DNA of 64,000 bases from an uncultured Acidobacteriaceae bacterium (GTDB lineage Bacteria > Acidobacteriota > Terriglobia > Terriglobales > Acidobacteriaceae): NCBI GenBank assembly GCA_937879855.1, contig CALFMO010000015.1, positions 62,001-126,000 on the forward strand, written 5' to 3'. The notes under the pieces were generated by a model. It saw nothing but the letters and a program-made list of their open reading frames with translations. It was not told the DNA's origin and searched no databases. Position numbers and translations under genes: made by a program. Of the stretch, positions 43,620 through 51,529 are shown piece by piece. How positions within the stretch are numbered: the first letter of the stretch is position 1; every line of letters begins with the position of its first letter.

Positions 43620-44282
43620 TTACTGGCGATGGGCGGAAGCGCCTGCGGCTAGCTCGCGCAGGGTAGTGAGAAATCCCGAGGCAGTCTTCGGATCATAGAG
43701 CGCGTCGAGCGCGATCGTGGCGGAAAATTGCGGCGACTCGGGCCGGAAGCGGACCTGCAGCACGTCCTGCTGGCGCACTGTCATCAAGGTGTTCAATTCC
43801 GGCGTGGAGTCCTGCTTCCAATGGGTGCGGGTGGTGAGTACGATGGGGCCAGGTTCGTAGACGTCCCATTCGCGCTCGTCGCGGCGGAGGGCAGTCACTC
43901 CGCGGCTGTGCGCGCACCAGCGATGGCGCACCACTTCGAGATGAAAGCTGGGCGAGCCGCCCAAGTCGGCCTCGAAGGTCAAGGTCTCTTTTTGTTTGTG
44001 CCAGCAGCTTAGCAGCCAGTGGACCGGTAGAGCGCGGGGCCGAAACTTCATGGTGAGATGAGCGTTTTCAAAGCTGCGAGAGGGAAACTGCAGGCGCGCA
44101 TGAAGGCGATGACTGTTCAGCCAGCGCCAGTCAAGGATGCGTCCTTTGCCGGCGCAAGCTGACTGTACCCAGCGCAGCGCCTCGCTTCCTTTGCGACGGT
44201 TGTAGGCGGAAAAGACGAAATACCAGATCCCCAGAACCACAACCGCGCTGACGACGTCGATGACTAGAAGGCGTCCCACCAC
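43620..44282 (-). CDS. Membrane-anchored protein of unknown function
   Basis: About 220 residues if read from GTG 44282; a TTG at 44360 is the furthest upstream start. There is one N-terminal helix (VIDVVSAVVVLGIWYFVFSA). A soluble domain of about 190 residues follows, with beta-strand-like stretches (RLHARLQFPSRSFENAHLTMKF, LTFEADLGGSPSFHLEVVRHRW). I recognise no family. Similar one-helix proteins occur in Acidobacteriota. It is transcribed toward the M50 gene and could share its promoter. Confidence 0.7.
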   Translation of the reverse strand: MVGRLLVIDVVSAVVVLGIWYFVFSAYNRRKGSEALRWVQSACAGKGRILDWRWLNSHRLHARLQFPSRSFENAHLTMKFRPRALPVHWLLSCWHKQKETLTFEADLGGSPSFHLEVVRHRWCAHSRGVTALRRDEREWDVYEPGPIVLTTRTHWKQDSTPELNTLMTVRQQDVLQVRFRPESPQFSATIALDALYDPKTASGFLTTLRELAAGASAHRQ

Positions 44283-44454
44283 GTCTTCACACAGTCCTCT
44301 GATGCCGATGGTACGTCCGAGGTTGCGGCCCGGGCAAGGGGGCAATACCCTGAGTAACAAATTTTTTTCCCGGGTTGGGCCAGGGTAGCTGTGGAAAACT
44401 CGGACCTGTACCGTAATCGGCTAGCCTTCGCGCCTTCCCAGCTACAATGGCGCC

Positions 44455-44904
44455 GTGCCCTTCGTCGTCCGCCAATTCAAGCCGGAGGATTTCGAAACGC
44501 TTTGGCGCATGGACCAGGAATGTTTTCCGCCCGGAATCTCATACTCCAAGCAGGAACTTAAGGCCTACGTACGCCGGAGAGGATCGTTTACGCTGGTCGC
44601 CGCCGATGCCGACGACAGCAAGATCGCAGGTTTCATCGTGGTGCATGACGGCGGCACTGCGCATGTCATTACTATTGACGTGGATAAAGCGGCGCGCCGC
44701 TTGGGCGTAGGATCGTTGCTGCTGCGGACCGCGGAGGATCGGCTGCGGGCTGATGGAGCCAGCGCCGTCGGCCTGGAAACGGCGGTGGACAATGTTGCGG
44801 CATTGTCGTTTTACAAACGGCACGGCTACAGCGTGGTCAGGACCTGGCCGCGCTACTATTCCAACGGCGTGGACGCGCTGGTCTTGAAAAAAGACCTGAC
44901 CTGA
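44455..44904 (+). CDS. GNAT acetyltransferase, RimI-like
   Basis: A 149-residue GNAT protein starting with GTG 44455. Motif A for acetyl-CoA binding reads VDKAARRLGVGSLLLRTAEDRL, preceded by the beta4 strand HVITIDV. Motif B is VGLETAVDNVAALSFYKRHGYSVV. The closest family type is RimI, which acetylates N-termini such as that of ribosomal protein S18, but general GNATs share these features. It seems to stand alone. Confidence 0.9.
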   Translation: MPFVVRQFKPEDFETLWRMDQECFPPGISYSKQELKAYVRRRGSFTLVAADADDSKIAGFIVVHDGGTAHVITIDVDKAARRLGVGSLLLRTAEDRLRADGASAVGLETAVDNVAALSFYKRHGYSVVRTWPRYYSNGVDALVLKKDLT

Positions 44905-44960
44905 GGCAACGGTTCGGGCGTAGCGCCGGTATTCTGCCGGTTCTCCCTTCGCAAAGTCAG

Positions 44961-45005
44961 GGCGCGGGCGAGACGCCACGACAACCGCCCGGGACGGCGG
45001 CGGTA
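44961..45005. repeat. GC-rich palindromic repeat between the GNAT gene and pheA
   Basis: gcgcgggcgagacgccacg followed by cgcccgggacggcggcggtac. Same building blocks as 40801-40864, with decay in the ggcgctac end. Confidence 0.55.
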
Positions 45006-45078
45006 CGGCTCGGTCGCTTCAGTTCATTTGCGCTGATAGGCCTTCTCCAGATACCTTGCACTATTCAAGAAGAACATC

Positions 45079-45927
45079 ATGAAAGTAGCGATCCAGGGCG
45101 AACTCGGTTCGTTTAGTCATGAAGCGGCGGAGCGGATGCTGCCGCGGTGCGCGGTTGTGCCGTGCGCACGGTCGGTCGAGGTCTTCGATCGCCTGCAAGC
45201 TGGATCCGTTGCTGCTGCGGTCATTCCCATCGAGAACACGCTGGCTGGAACCGTAGCGGAGCACGCCGATCTTATGCTGGCGCGTCAGGTTTTCATTCAG
45301 CGCGAATACCTGCTGCGCATCGTGCACAACGTGATCGCCATGCCTGGCGTGCAGTTGCGATCGTTGCGGCGTGTGCTGTCGCACCCGGTGGCACTGGACC
45401 AGTGCCGCGATTTTTTCCGCAAGCATCCGAAAATTGAGGCAGTTCCCTTTTATGACACCGCAGGCAGCGTGAAGCACGTAATTGCCAACCAGTTGAAAGA
45501 TGCCGCGGGAATTGCCGGGCGTCAGGCCGAGCGCGAATACGCGGGTGAGATTCTGCAGTCGAGCATCGAGGATGATAAGCGTAACTTCACTCGCTTCTTT
45601 TTGATTCGCAAACTGAGTGGCAAGGCCGGGCAAAAGAAGGGAAGCGAGGAGTATCACCGGCTGATTCCGCGAGGCGCCAACAAGACGTCAATTGTTTTCC
45701 AGGTAAAGAACGTCCCCGGTGCGCTTTTCAAGTCGCTTAGCGTTTTTGCCTTGCGTGATATCACGTTGAGCAAAATCGAGTCCCGGCCGTGGCGCGGACG
45801 GCCGTGGGAGTACGTGTTCTACGTCGACTTCCTGCGCGGCGACGACGAACCGGCGCGCAACGCGCTGAGGCATCTGGGCGAAGTTGCCGAGTTCGTGAAA
45901 GTGCTGGGGATTTATCCAGCGGCCTGA
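45079..45927 (+). CDS. pheA: Prephenate dehydratase
   Basis: A 282-residue monofunctional PheA. The catalytic domain shows GSFSHEAA near the start, PIENTLAGTVAEH and the conserved NFTRFFLI (TRF motif) near residue 175. The ACT domain follows with KTSIVFQVKNVPGALFKSL and ESRPWRGRPWEYVFYVDF, the phenylalanine-binding ESRP signature. It converts prephenate to phenylpyruvate in phenylalanine synthesis and should be feedback-inhibited by phenylalanine through the ACT domain. No chorismate mutase domain is attached. Confidence 0.94.
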   Translation: MKVAIQGELGSFSHEAAERMLPRCAVVPCARSVEVFDRLQAGSVAAAVIPIENTLAGTVAEHADLMLARQVFIQREYLLRIVHNVIAMPGVQLRSLRRVLSHPVALDQCRDFFRKHPKIEAVPFYDTAGSVKHVIANQLKDAAGIAGRQAEREYAGEILQSSIEDDKRNFTRFFLIRKLSGKAGQKKGSEEYHRLIPRGANKTSIVFQVKNVPGALFKSLSVFALRDITLSKIESRPWRGRPWEYVFYVDFLRGDDEPARNALRHLGEVAEFVKVLGIYPAA

Positions 45928-46089
45928 AGTGTGATATGCGCGTCACGCCAAGACGAAGCTCGCAGTTCCATCGTCACACTCCCATGTGACCTCGCGCACA
46001 TCGGCTGCGATTACGCCCTCCTAATCTGATTCCGGTGCCTTCATGAAACTTTCTTGCGGGGCACCTCGGAATTATTTTAAGGAGGCTCT

Positions 46090-46455
46090 ATGCGTTCTTT
46101 GAAAGTGCTGGGTATGTTCATGTGCGTGCTGGCGCTCGCTGCAATTGCCGTTGCTGGGCCAAACAGTATGGGAGTCCGCGATGTGAATAAAGTCACGTTC
46201 AATGCGCCGATGCGGGTCGGAGCGGTGGTATTGCCGGCTGGCGACTATGTGGTACGCCACACCATGGAAGGGCAGGACCACGTAATGGTGTTCCAGCGAG
46301 CTCATAGCAAAGACGAGTTTAAAGTGAAATGTACGCTGGTTCCGCTGCCGCAGAAGGCGGATAAGAGCCAAATTGTTTACGATTCAAACCCCGGAAGCGA
46401 AAGAGTGCTGCAAGAGCTCGAGTTCGTGGGCGATTCCGCCAAGCACGTGTTCTAG
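46090..46455 (+). CDS. Small secreted protein of unknown function
   Basis: A 121-residue protein with a perfect ribosome site (AAGGAGG, 46079-46085) and a signal peptide (VLGMFMCVLALAAIAVA). The mature 100 residues form a beta-rich domain (VNKVTFNAPMRVGAVVLPAGDYVVRH, HVMVFQRAHSKDEFKVKCTLV). The pattern recurs in Acidobacteriota exported proteins but has no assigned function to my knowledge. It is monocistronic. Confidence 0.78.
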   Translation: MRSLKVLGMFMCVLALAAIAVAGPNSMGVRDVNKVTFNAPMRVGAVVLPAGDYVVRHTMEGQDHVMVFQRAHSKDEFKVKCTLVPLPQKADKSQIVYDSNPGSERVLQELEFVGDSAKHVF

Positions 46456-46801
46456 ACTTCTAATGCTGGACGCACTGGATGCGATTGGATGAGTGCGCTG
46501 TGGGCGAGAAGTGACGGTGACGACTCGCGTTTTACGTGCGAGTCGCGGCCGTAGTAGCTCGTCCGCAGCGGCTCGCCGTGCCCGGGGCGGCGAGTTTCAA
46601 ACATGAACAAGTCATCGCACAATCCGTAATTTTGTGCTTGGCAGCGACGGCCCTGCGCGTTAGGCTCTGCACCTTGGGCATGTTCCTCACAGCCTGTATC
46701 GGAATAGAATTCGCTTATCTTGTGGGAATCCTATGGGCTTCTGAAACCTTTCCGGGACGAGTAACATCTAAACTTGAGCGAGTTACACTCAAGGAGACAT
46801 A
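46456..46801. other. Intergenic region upstream of lon
   Basis: About 346 bp. A perfect 8-bp hairpin at 46521-46545 (CGACTCGC/GCGAGTCG) lies in the first part. Just before lon, CTTGAG (46773-46778) can pair with CTCAAG (46788-46793), which would cover half of the ribosome site AAGGAG. Longer open frames here look incidental. Confidence 0.45.
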
Positions 46802-49294
46802 ATGAGTCAGCAGCCGCCAGTGGAGCGCACTCCTAAGATTAAAGAAACAAACGAGCAAAAGGCTCTTCCGGTGCTCCCGGTTCGGGACACCGTACTGTTC
46901 CCCCACGCGGTGTTGCCCCTTACCGTTGGTCGGGAAAGTTCTGTTCAGCTGATTAATTCACTTGGGGAAGACAAAACCATCATTGTTGTAGCCCAGCGCG
47001 AGGCGCGGGTAGACACGCCGCAACCTACTGACCTGTACACGGTCGGAACCTCGGCAGTCGTTCATAAAGTAGTGAAGATGCCGAACCAGAGCCTGTTCGT
47101 GTTTGCCGAGGGCCTGGAGAGGGTCAAGCTTGGGGAGTTCACACAACTGGCCCCATTCATGACGGCGCACTATTCTACGCTGCCTGAGGGCACCACGCCG
47201 CTTGCGACCTCGGAGATCGAAGCGCTGCAGCGCAACGTCCTGACACTGTTTCAACAAATCGTAGCCGGGTCGCCAACGCTGTCGGACGAACTCTCGACCG
47301 TGGCGATGAACATCGACGAACCTGGTCGGCTGGTGGACTTCATTGCGTCCTCGCTGCCGTCGCTGTCAACGCCCGACAAGCAGGATACGCTGGAGACGCT
47401 CGATATTCACGTGCGATTAGAAAAGATCAACCAGCATCTTGCGAAGGAACTCGAAGTCCAGCAACTGCGCAACAAGATTCAAAGCGAAGTGCAGGATCGA
47501 GTGCAGCAGACGCAGCGCGAGTATTACCTGCGCGAGCAGATGAAGGCCATTCAGAAAGAGCTGGGTGAGCAAGACGAAGGCCAGCGCGACGTCGAGGATC
47601 TGAAGAAGAAGATCGAAGAAGCGGGCATGCCCGACGAAGTCAAGAAAGAAGCGCTCAAGGAATTGGGCCGGCTTTCTCGCATGTCGCCGATGGCAGCCGA
47701 TTATTCACTGACGCGGAACTACATTGAATGGCTCGCAGTGTTGCCGTGGTCGAAGACTTCTGGCCAGGAGATTGAAATTCCGAAAGCGAAGGAAATTCTG
47801 GATGCGGATCACTACGATCTCGAGAAGGTCAAGGATCGCATTCTGGACTATCTCTCGGTTAGGCGGCTGAAGCCGAACATGAAAGGGCCGATTCTGTGCT
47901 TCGTCGGACCTCCGGGCGTGGGGAAGACTTCGCTGGGCAAGTCGATTGCGCGCGCTCTAGGCCGCAAGTTCGTGCGGCTTTCGCTGGGTGGCGTGCACGA
48001 TGAAGCCGAAATCCGCGGGCATCGCCGGACCTACATCGGAGCGCTGCCGGGGCAGATTATCCAGGGCATCCGACGCGCCGAGACGAAAGATCCGGTGTTC
48101 ATGCTCGATGAAATCGACAAGGTGGGGCGCGACTTTCGTGGCGATCCAGCTTCGGCGCTGCTCGAGGCGCTCGATCCCGAGCAGAACTCTTCGTTCCGCG
48201 ACAACTATCTAGACGTCACCTTCGACTTGTCGAAGGTTCTCTTCATCACGACCGCCAACATGCTCGACCCGATTGCGGAGCCGTTGCGCGATCGTATGGA
48301 GATCATCGAACTGCAGGGATATACAGAAGAAGAGAAAGTTCACATCGCTTTCAAATATCTGATCCCGCGCCAGATTGATGAGAACGGGATCGCGACTGAC
48401 CAGATCGAATTTCCGGAAGAAGGCGTGCGCTATATCATCCGCCACTACACGCGGGAGGCGGGAGTGCGCAGCCTGGAACGCACCATCGGAACCATCTGCC
48501 GCAAACAGGCGCGCCGCTTGGCAGAGGGCAAGACCGAAAAACTGGTGGTCTCCAAGGAAGTCATTCAGGAATTTCTGGGTGGCATCAAGATTCGCAGTGA
48601 GGGCGAGATTGCGGAACGGACCGAGCGGCCTGGTGTGGCTGTCGGTCTGGCGTGGACTCCGTCGGGCGGTGACGTGCTGTTTGTCGAAGCCAATGCGATG
48701 AAGGGCAAAGGTGGATTCACCATGACTGGGCAGATTGGCCAGGTCATGCAGGAATCGATGCAGGCGGCGCTGACCTGGGTGCGGTCCAATGCGGACCGGC
48801 TGGGGATTTCGGAAACCTTCTTCGCCGATCACGATATCCACATCCACGTGCCGGCGGGGGCGATTCCGAAAGATGGGCCTTCCGCGGGCGTGACCATGGC
48901 TACGGCCCTGGTGTCGTTGCTGACCAAGCGGCGCATCACGCCGCTGATCGCGATGACCGGAGAAATCACTTTAAGCGGGAATGTTCTTCCTGTCGGCGGG
49001 ATCAAGGAAAAAGTGCTAGCAGCCAAACGGGCTGGAGTACGGGACGTGATTCTGCCCGCAGAAAACAAGATGAACGTCGAGGAAGATCTCACGCCAGAGC
49101 AACTGGAGAACCTGACAGTGCACTACGTGAAGACCATCGACGAGGCTCTGAAGGTCTCTCTGCCCGAGGTGGCCGAGGGTCCTGCGGCGAAGATACTGTC
49201 GACGCCGCCGAAAGATCCGAAACAGGATTACAACCCGACCCAGCCCGTGAAAGAACCGGAAGGTGTTCATGATCGGGTTTTGACGCGGCTCTGA
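46802..49294 (+). CDS. lon: ATP-dependent protease Lon
   Basis: An 830-residue LonA protease. The N-terminal substrate-binding domain starts at LPVLPVRDTVLFPHAVLPL, then a coiled coil at about 210-280, the AAA+ module with Walker A GPPGVGKTSLGK near residue 368 and Walker B VFMLDEIDKVG, and the proteolytic domain with catalytic Ser in KDGPSAGVT near 695 and Lys in GGIKEKVLAAKR. It degrades misfolded and regulatory proteins in the cytoplasm. ATG 46802 is preceded by AAGGAG (46791-46796). A strong terminator follows. Confidence 0.97.
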   Translation: MSQQPPVERTPKIKETNEQKALPVLPVRDTVLFPHAVLPLTVGRESSVQLINSLGEDKTIIVVAQREARVDTPQPTDLYTVGTSAVVHKVVKMPNQSLFVFAEGLERVKLGEFTQLAPFMTAHYSTLPEGTTPLATSEIEALQRNVLTLFQQIVAGSPTLSDELSTVAMNIDEPGRLVDFIASSLPSLSTPDKQDTLETLDIHVRLEKINQHLAKELEVQQLRNKIQSEVQDRVQQTQREYYLREQMKAIQKELGEQDEGQRDVEDLKKKIEEAGMPDEVKKEALKELGRLSRMSPMAADYSLTRNYIEWLAVLPWSKTSGQEIEIPKAKEILDADHYDLEKVKDRILDYLSVRRLKPNMKGPILCFVGPPGVGKTSLGKSIARALGRKFVRLSLGGVHDEAEIRGHRRTYIGALPGQIIQGIRRAETKDPVFMLDEIDKVGRDFRGDPASALLEALDPEQNSSFRDNYLDVTFDLSKVLFITTANMLDPIAEPLRDRMEIIELQGYTEEEKVHIAFKYLIPRQIDENGIATDQIEFPEEGVRYIIRHYTREAGVRSLERTIGTICRKQARRLAEGKTEKLVVSKEVIQEFLGGIKIRSEGEIAERTERPGVAVGLAWTPSGGDVLFVEANAMKGKGGFTMTGQIGQVMQESMQAALTWVRSNADRLGISETFFADHDIHIHVPAGAIPKDGPSAGVTMATALVSLLTKRRITPLIAMTGEITLSGNVLPVGGIKEKVLAAKRAGVRDVILPAENKMNVEEDLTPEQLENLTVHYVKTIDEALKVSLPEVAEGPAAKILSTPPKDPKQDYNPTQPVKEPEGVHDRVLTRL

Positions 49295-49311
49295 ACGCCG
49301 CTTAGAACTTC

Positions 49312-49346
49312 ATGGCCGGCCTGTCTGAGGCCGGCCATTTTCTTTT
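49312..49346 (+). terminator. Rho-independent terminator of lon
   Basis: An 11-bp perfect stem ATGGCCGGCCT (49312-49322) and AGGCCGGCCAT (49328-49338) with a 5-nt loop, then TTTCTTTT. Confidence 0.9.
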
Positions 49347-49399
49347 GTTATTTCCGGCAGGCCACGGCCGAAGTTCAACTCTTGTAAACTGAACGCTTG

Positions 49400-50137
49400 A
49401 TGCACGTGCGAGTTTTATTCTTCGGCATCCTGCGCGACATGGTGGGGAAGTCGATGGACTTGATTGATCTGCCGGAGGGCGCGTCCGTTCGAGATGCGAT
49501 CGCGCATTACCAATTGCAAGTTCCGCGCCTGAAAGAGTCCCTGTCGTCGCTTGCGCTGGCCGTGAACCAACAATACGCCGGCGCAGACACCCCGTTAAAG
49601 GAAAACGACGAAGTTGCTTTGCTGCCGCCAGTCAGCGGAGGCGCGCCAGAAGCGACGGGCAAGACGCCCGCCGGACAGACTGCGGGGCGCCGGCGCTACT
49701 CTTTGATCGTGCGCGAAACCATTGACACGGCGCGCACCGTTGCCGCCATCAAGCGCGGCGAAGACGGCGCTACCGTCTTTTTCGAGGGAATCGTGCGCAA
49801 CCAGACCCGCGGGCGCAAAACACTCTATCTCGACTACGAAGCGTACGAAGGGATGGCCCAGGAACAGATGGAGTCATTGGCCGAGCAGGCCATTCAGCAG
49901 TTCCAAATCCGCGACGTTGCCATTGTCCACCGCCTGGGTCGGCTTGAGATCGGTGAGACCAGCGTCTTGATCGCCGTTGCTTCGGCGCATCGCGCTGCCG
50001 CTTTCGACGCTTGCCGCTGGCTCATTGATACTCTCAAGCGCACGGTGCCCATCTGGAAAAAGGAGTACTTCGAAGACGGAGCGGTGTGGGCGGATGGGGA
50101 GCCATTCCCGGCGGAGATTCCACGCGCAAATTCCTGA
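49400..50137 (+). CDS. MoaD-MoaE fusion (MoaX-like), molybdopterin synthase
   Basis: A 245-residue protein from ATG 49400. Residues 1-81 are MoaD, ending at the diglycine PPVSGG (80-81) which must be freed and thiocarboxylated to act. Residues about 103-240 are MoaE (YSLIVRETIDTARTVAAIKRGEDGA, EAYEGMAQEQMES, HRLGRLEIGETSV, WKKEYFEDG). The linker of about 20 residues (85-101 mainly) is encoded by the dispersed GC palindrome at 49652-49700. Together the two activities add sulfur to precursor Z to give molybdopterin. MoaX of Mycobacterium tuberculosis, a known fusion, is cut after its GlyGly; the same is inferred here. Confidence 0.9.
   Translation: MHVRVLFFGILRDMVGKSMDLIDLPEGASVRDAIAHYQLQVPRLKESLSSLALAVNQQYAGADTPLKENDEVALLPPVSGGAPEATGKTPAGQTAGRRRYSLIVRETIDTARTVAAIKRGEDGATVFFEGIVRNQTRGRKTLYLDYEAYEGMAQEQMESLAEQAIQQFQIRDVAIVHRLGRLEIGETSVLIAVASAHRAAAFDACRWLIDTLKRTVPIWKKEYFEDGAVWADGEPFPAEIPRANS
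49652..49700. repeat. GC palindromic repeat inside the moaD-moaE fusion
   Basis: gcgacgggcaagacgcccg, cggacag and gcgccggcgctact are the same blocks as in intergenic copies at 40801 and 56569. Length keeps the frame open, so it is read as the inter-domain linker. Confidence 0.6.
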
Positions 50138-50348
50138 GGTGGAGGCAGCCCGGCACCGCAAGCCGCTTCTAACTGCACGCGGCTTGGTAGTTGCTCCCGG
50201 GGCTAAATTCTGGACCGCGGAGTTGCGAGTAGAACCGCAGACGACGCAAGAACATAGCAGCATCGCGATGTTCGTGACCATAGTTGGTGGTCGCGAACTT
50301 TGGTCTGCCCGGAAGGGCCGTTTGGCACAGGTATAATTTCCTCACTCG

Positions 50349-51329
50349 ATGAGAAAACCCGCAACGATTCTGCTCCTAATCGGCCTGCTTGCGGCCATCA
50401 GCGGCCTATGGGCGCAGCAGACGCCGTCTCCCAAGCCCGGCGAGCAGAGTTCATCTCACCCCCAGCGCCAGTCCGAGCCGGCTACCACGCTCCGCGTAGA
50501 CGTCAACCTGGTGAATGTATTCGTGACCGTGACCGACGCTCACGGCTCGCCCGTCGGTGGACTTACCAAGGAAAATTTTGTTCTCAAGGAGGACGATCAC
50601 GAGCAGAGAATTGCCGTCTTCGACAAGGAATCAGCACTGCCGCTTTCGATCGCGCTGGCCATCGACACGAGCCTGAGCACTCGTCACGATTTGCCTTTGG
50701 AACAGACATCGGCCAAGCGCTTCGCGCACGATATTCTGCGCCCCGTCGACGTACTCTGCGTATACGGTTTCAGCGAAGTTGTGACCGAGTCCACTCGCGG
50801 ATTTACTTCGGATCTTCGGCGTATCGATGAAGCCGTCGATCATATCCGCGTGGGTGCAGCGACTGCGTTGTATGATGCGATTTATTTTGCCTCGCGTGCG
50901 CTGGATCCGCGCAAAGGACGTAAAGTCATCGTCCTGATCACCGACGGCGGCGACACAATCAGCAAAATCGATTACAAAGAGGCTGTGCGCGCGGCGGAAG
51001 AGGCGGAAGCGATTGTTTATTCCATCATCATCGTTCCCATCGAGGCCAGCGCCGGACGTGAAACCGGCGGAGAGCACGCACTGATCCAACTTTCGGACGA
51101 CACCGGTGGCAAGTACTACTACGCTACGTCTCCGGCAGATCTCGACGAAGCGTTCCACAAAATCAGCGACGAGCTGCGGACGCAATATCTGCTGGCTTAT
51201 TATCCATCGCAGCGCACCTCGTTCTCGGAATTTCGTCGCATCGATGTCAAAATCGCGGGCGTGCCGGAGGCTGGTGCCTACCGCGTACGCCATCGCGCCG
51301 GATACTATACAGTAAAGTCTAATTTCTAA
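50349..51329 (+). CDS. Exported VWFA-domain protein (acidobacterial type)
   Basis: A 326-residue protein with a signal peptide (ILLLIGLLAAISGLWAQQ), a Pro/Ser/Gln linker, a short beta domain (LVNVFVTVTDAHGSPVGGLTKENFVLKEDD) and a von Willebrand A domain. The MIDAS motif is DTSLS with the further Thr and Asp in GAATALYD and LITDGGD. The end of the protein (TQYLLAYYPSQRTSFSEFRRIDVKI) is typical of this acidobacterial family. It probably binds a protein ligand through a metal ion at the cell surface. The function is otherwise unknown. Confidence 0.88.
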   Translation: MRKPATILLLIGLLAAISGLWAQQTPSPKPGEQSSSHPQRQSEPATTLRVDVNLVNVFVTVTDAHGSPVGGLTKENFVLKEDDHEQRIAVFDKESALPLSIALAIDTSLSTRHDLPLEQTSAKRFAHDILRPVDVLCVYGFSEVVTESTRGFTSDLRRIDEAVDHIRVGAATALYDAIYFASRALDPRKGRKVIVLITDGGDTISKIDYKEAVRAAEEAEAIVYSIIIVPIEASAGRETGGEHALIQLSDDTGGKYYYATSPADLDEAFHKISDELRTQYLLAYYPSQRTSFSEFRRIDVKIAGVPEAGAYRVRHRAGYYTVKSNF

Positions 51330-51529
51330 ATCTTGCTTGAGCAGGCTGAAGACATAGCACTCAAACTTATGTGACGTGGAATGGCAGGACGTGGGGTTGG
51401 CGACCCATAGATTTCTATATCTCGCCGAGCGGAGATCATTGATGTTCTGCTCGGAGTTTTCCAAGACCCAGCGACTCCCCAAACGAACGCAAGGCACTCG
51501 GTTAAAGGTTTCGAAAAGAAAGGTGGAAG

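Noticed and set aside
46536..46802. 88-codon frame upstream of lon
   Set aside because: No ribosome site, unlikely composition, and it crosses the presumed lon promoter and leader.
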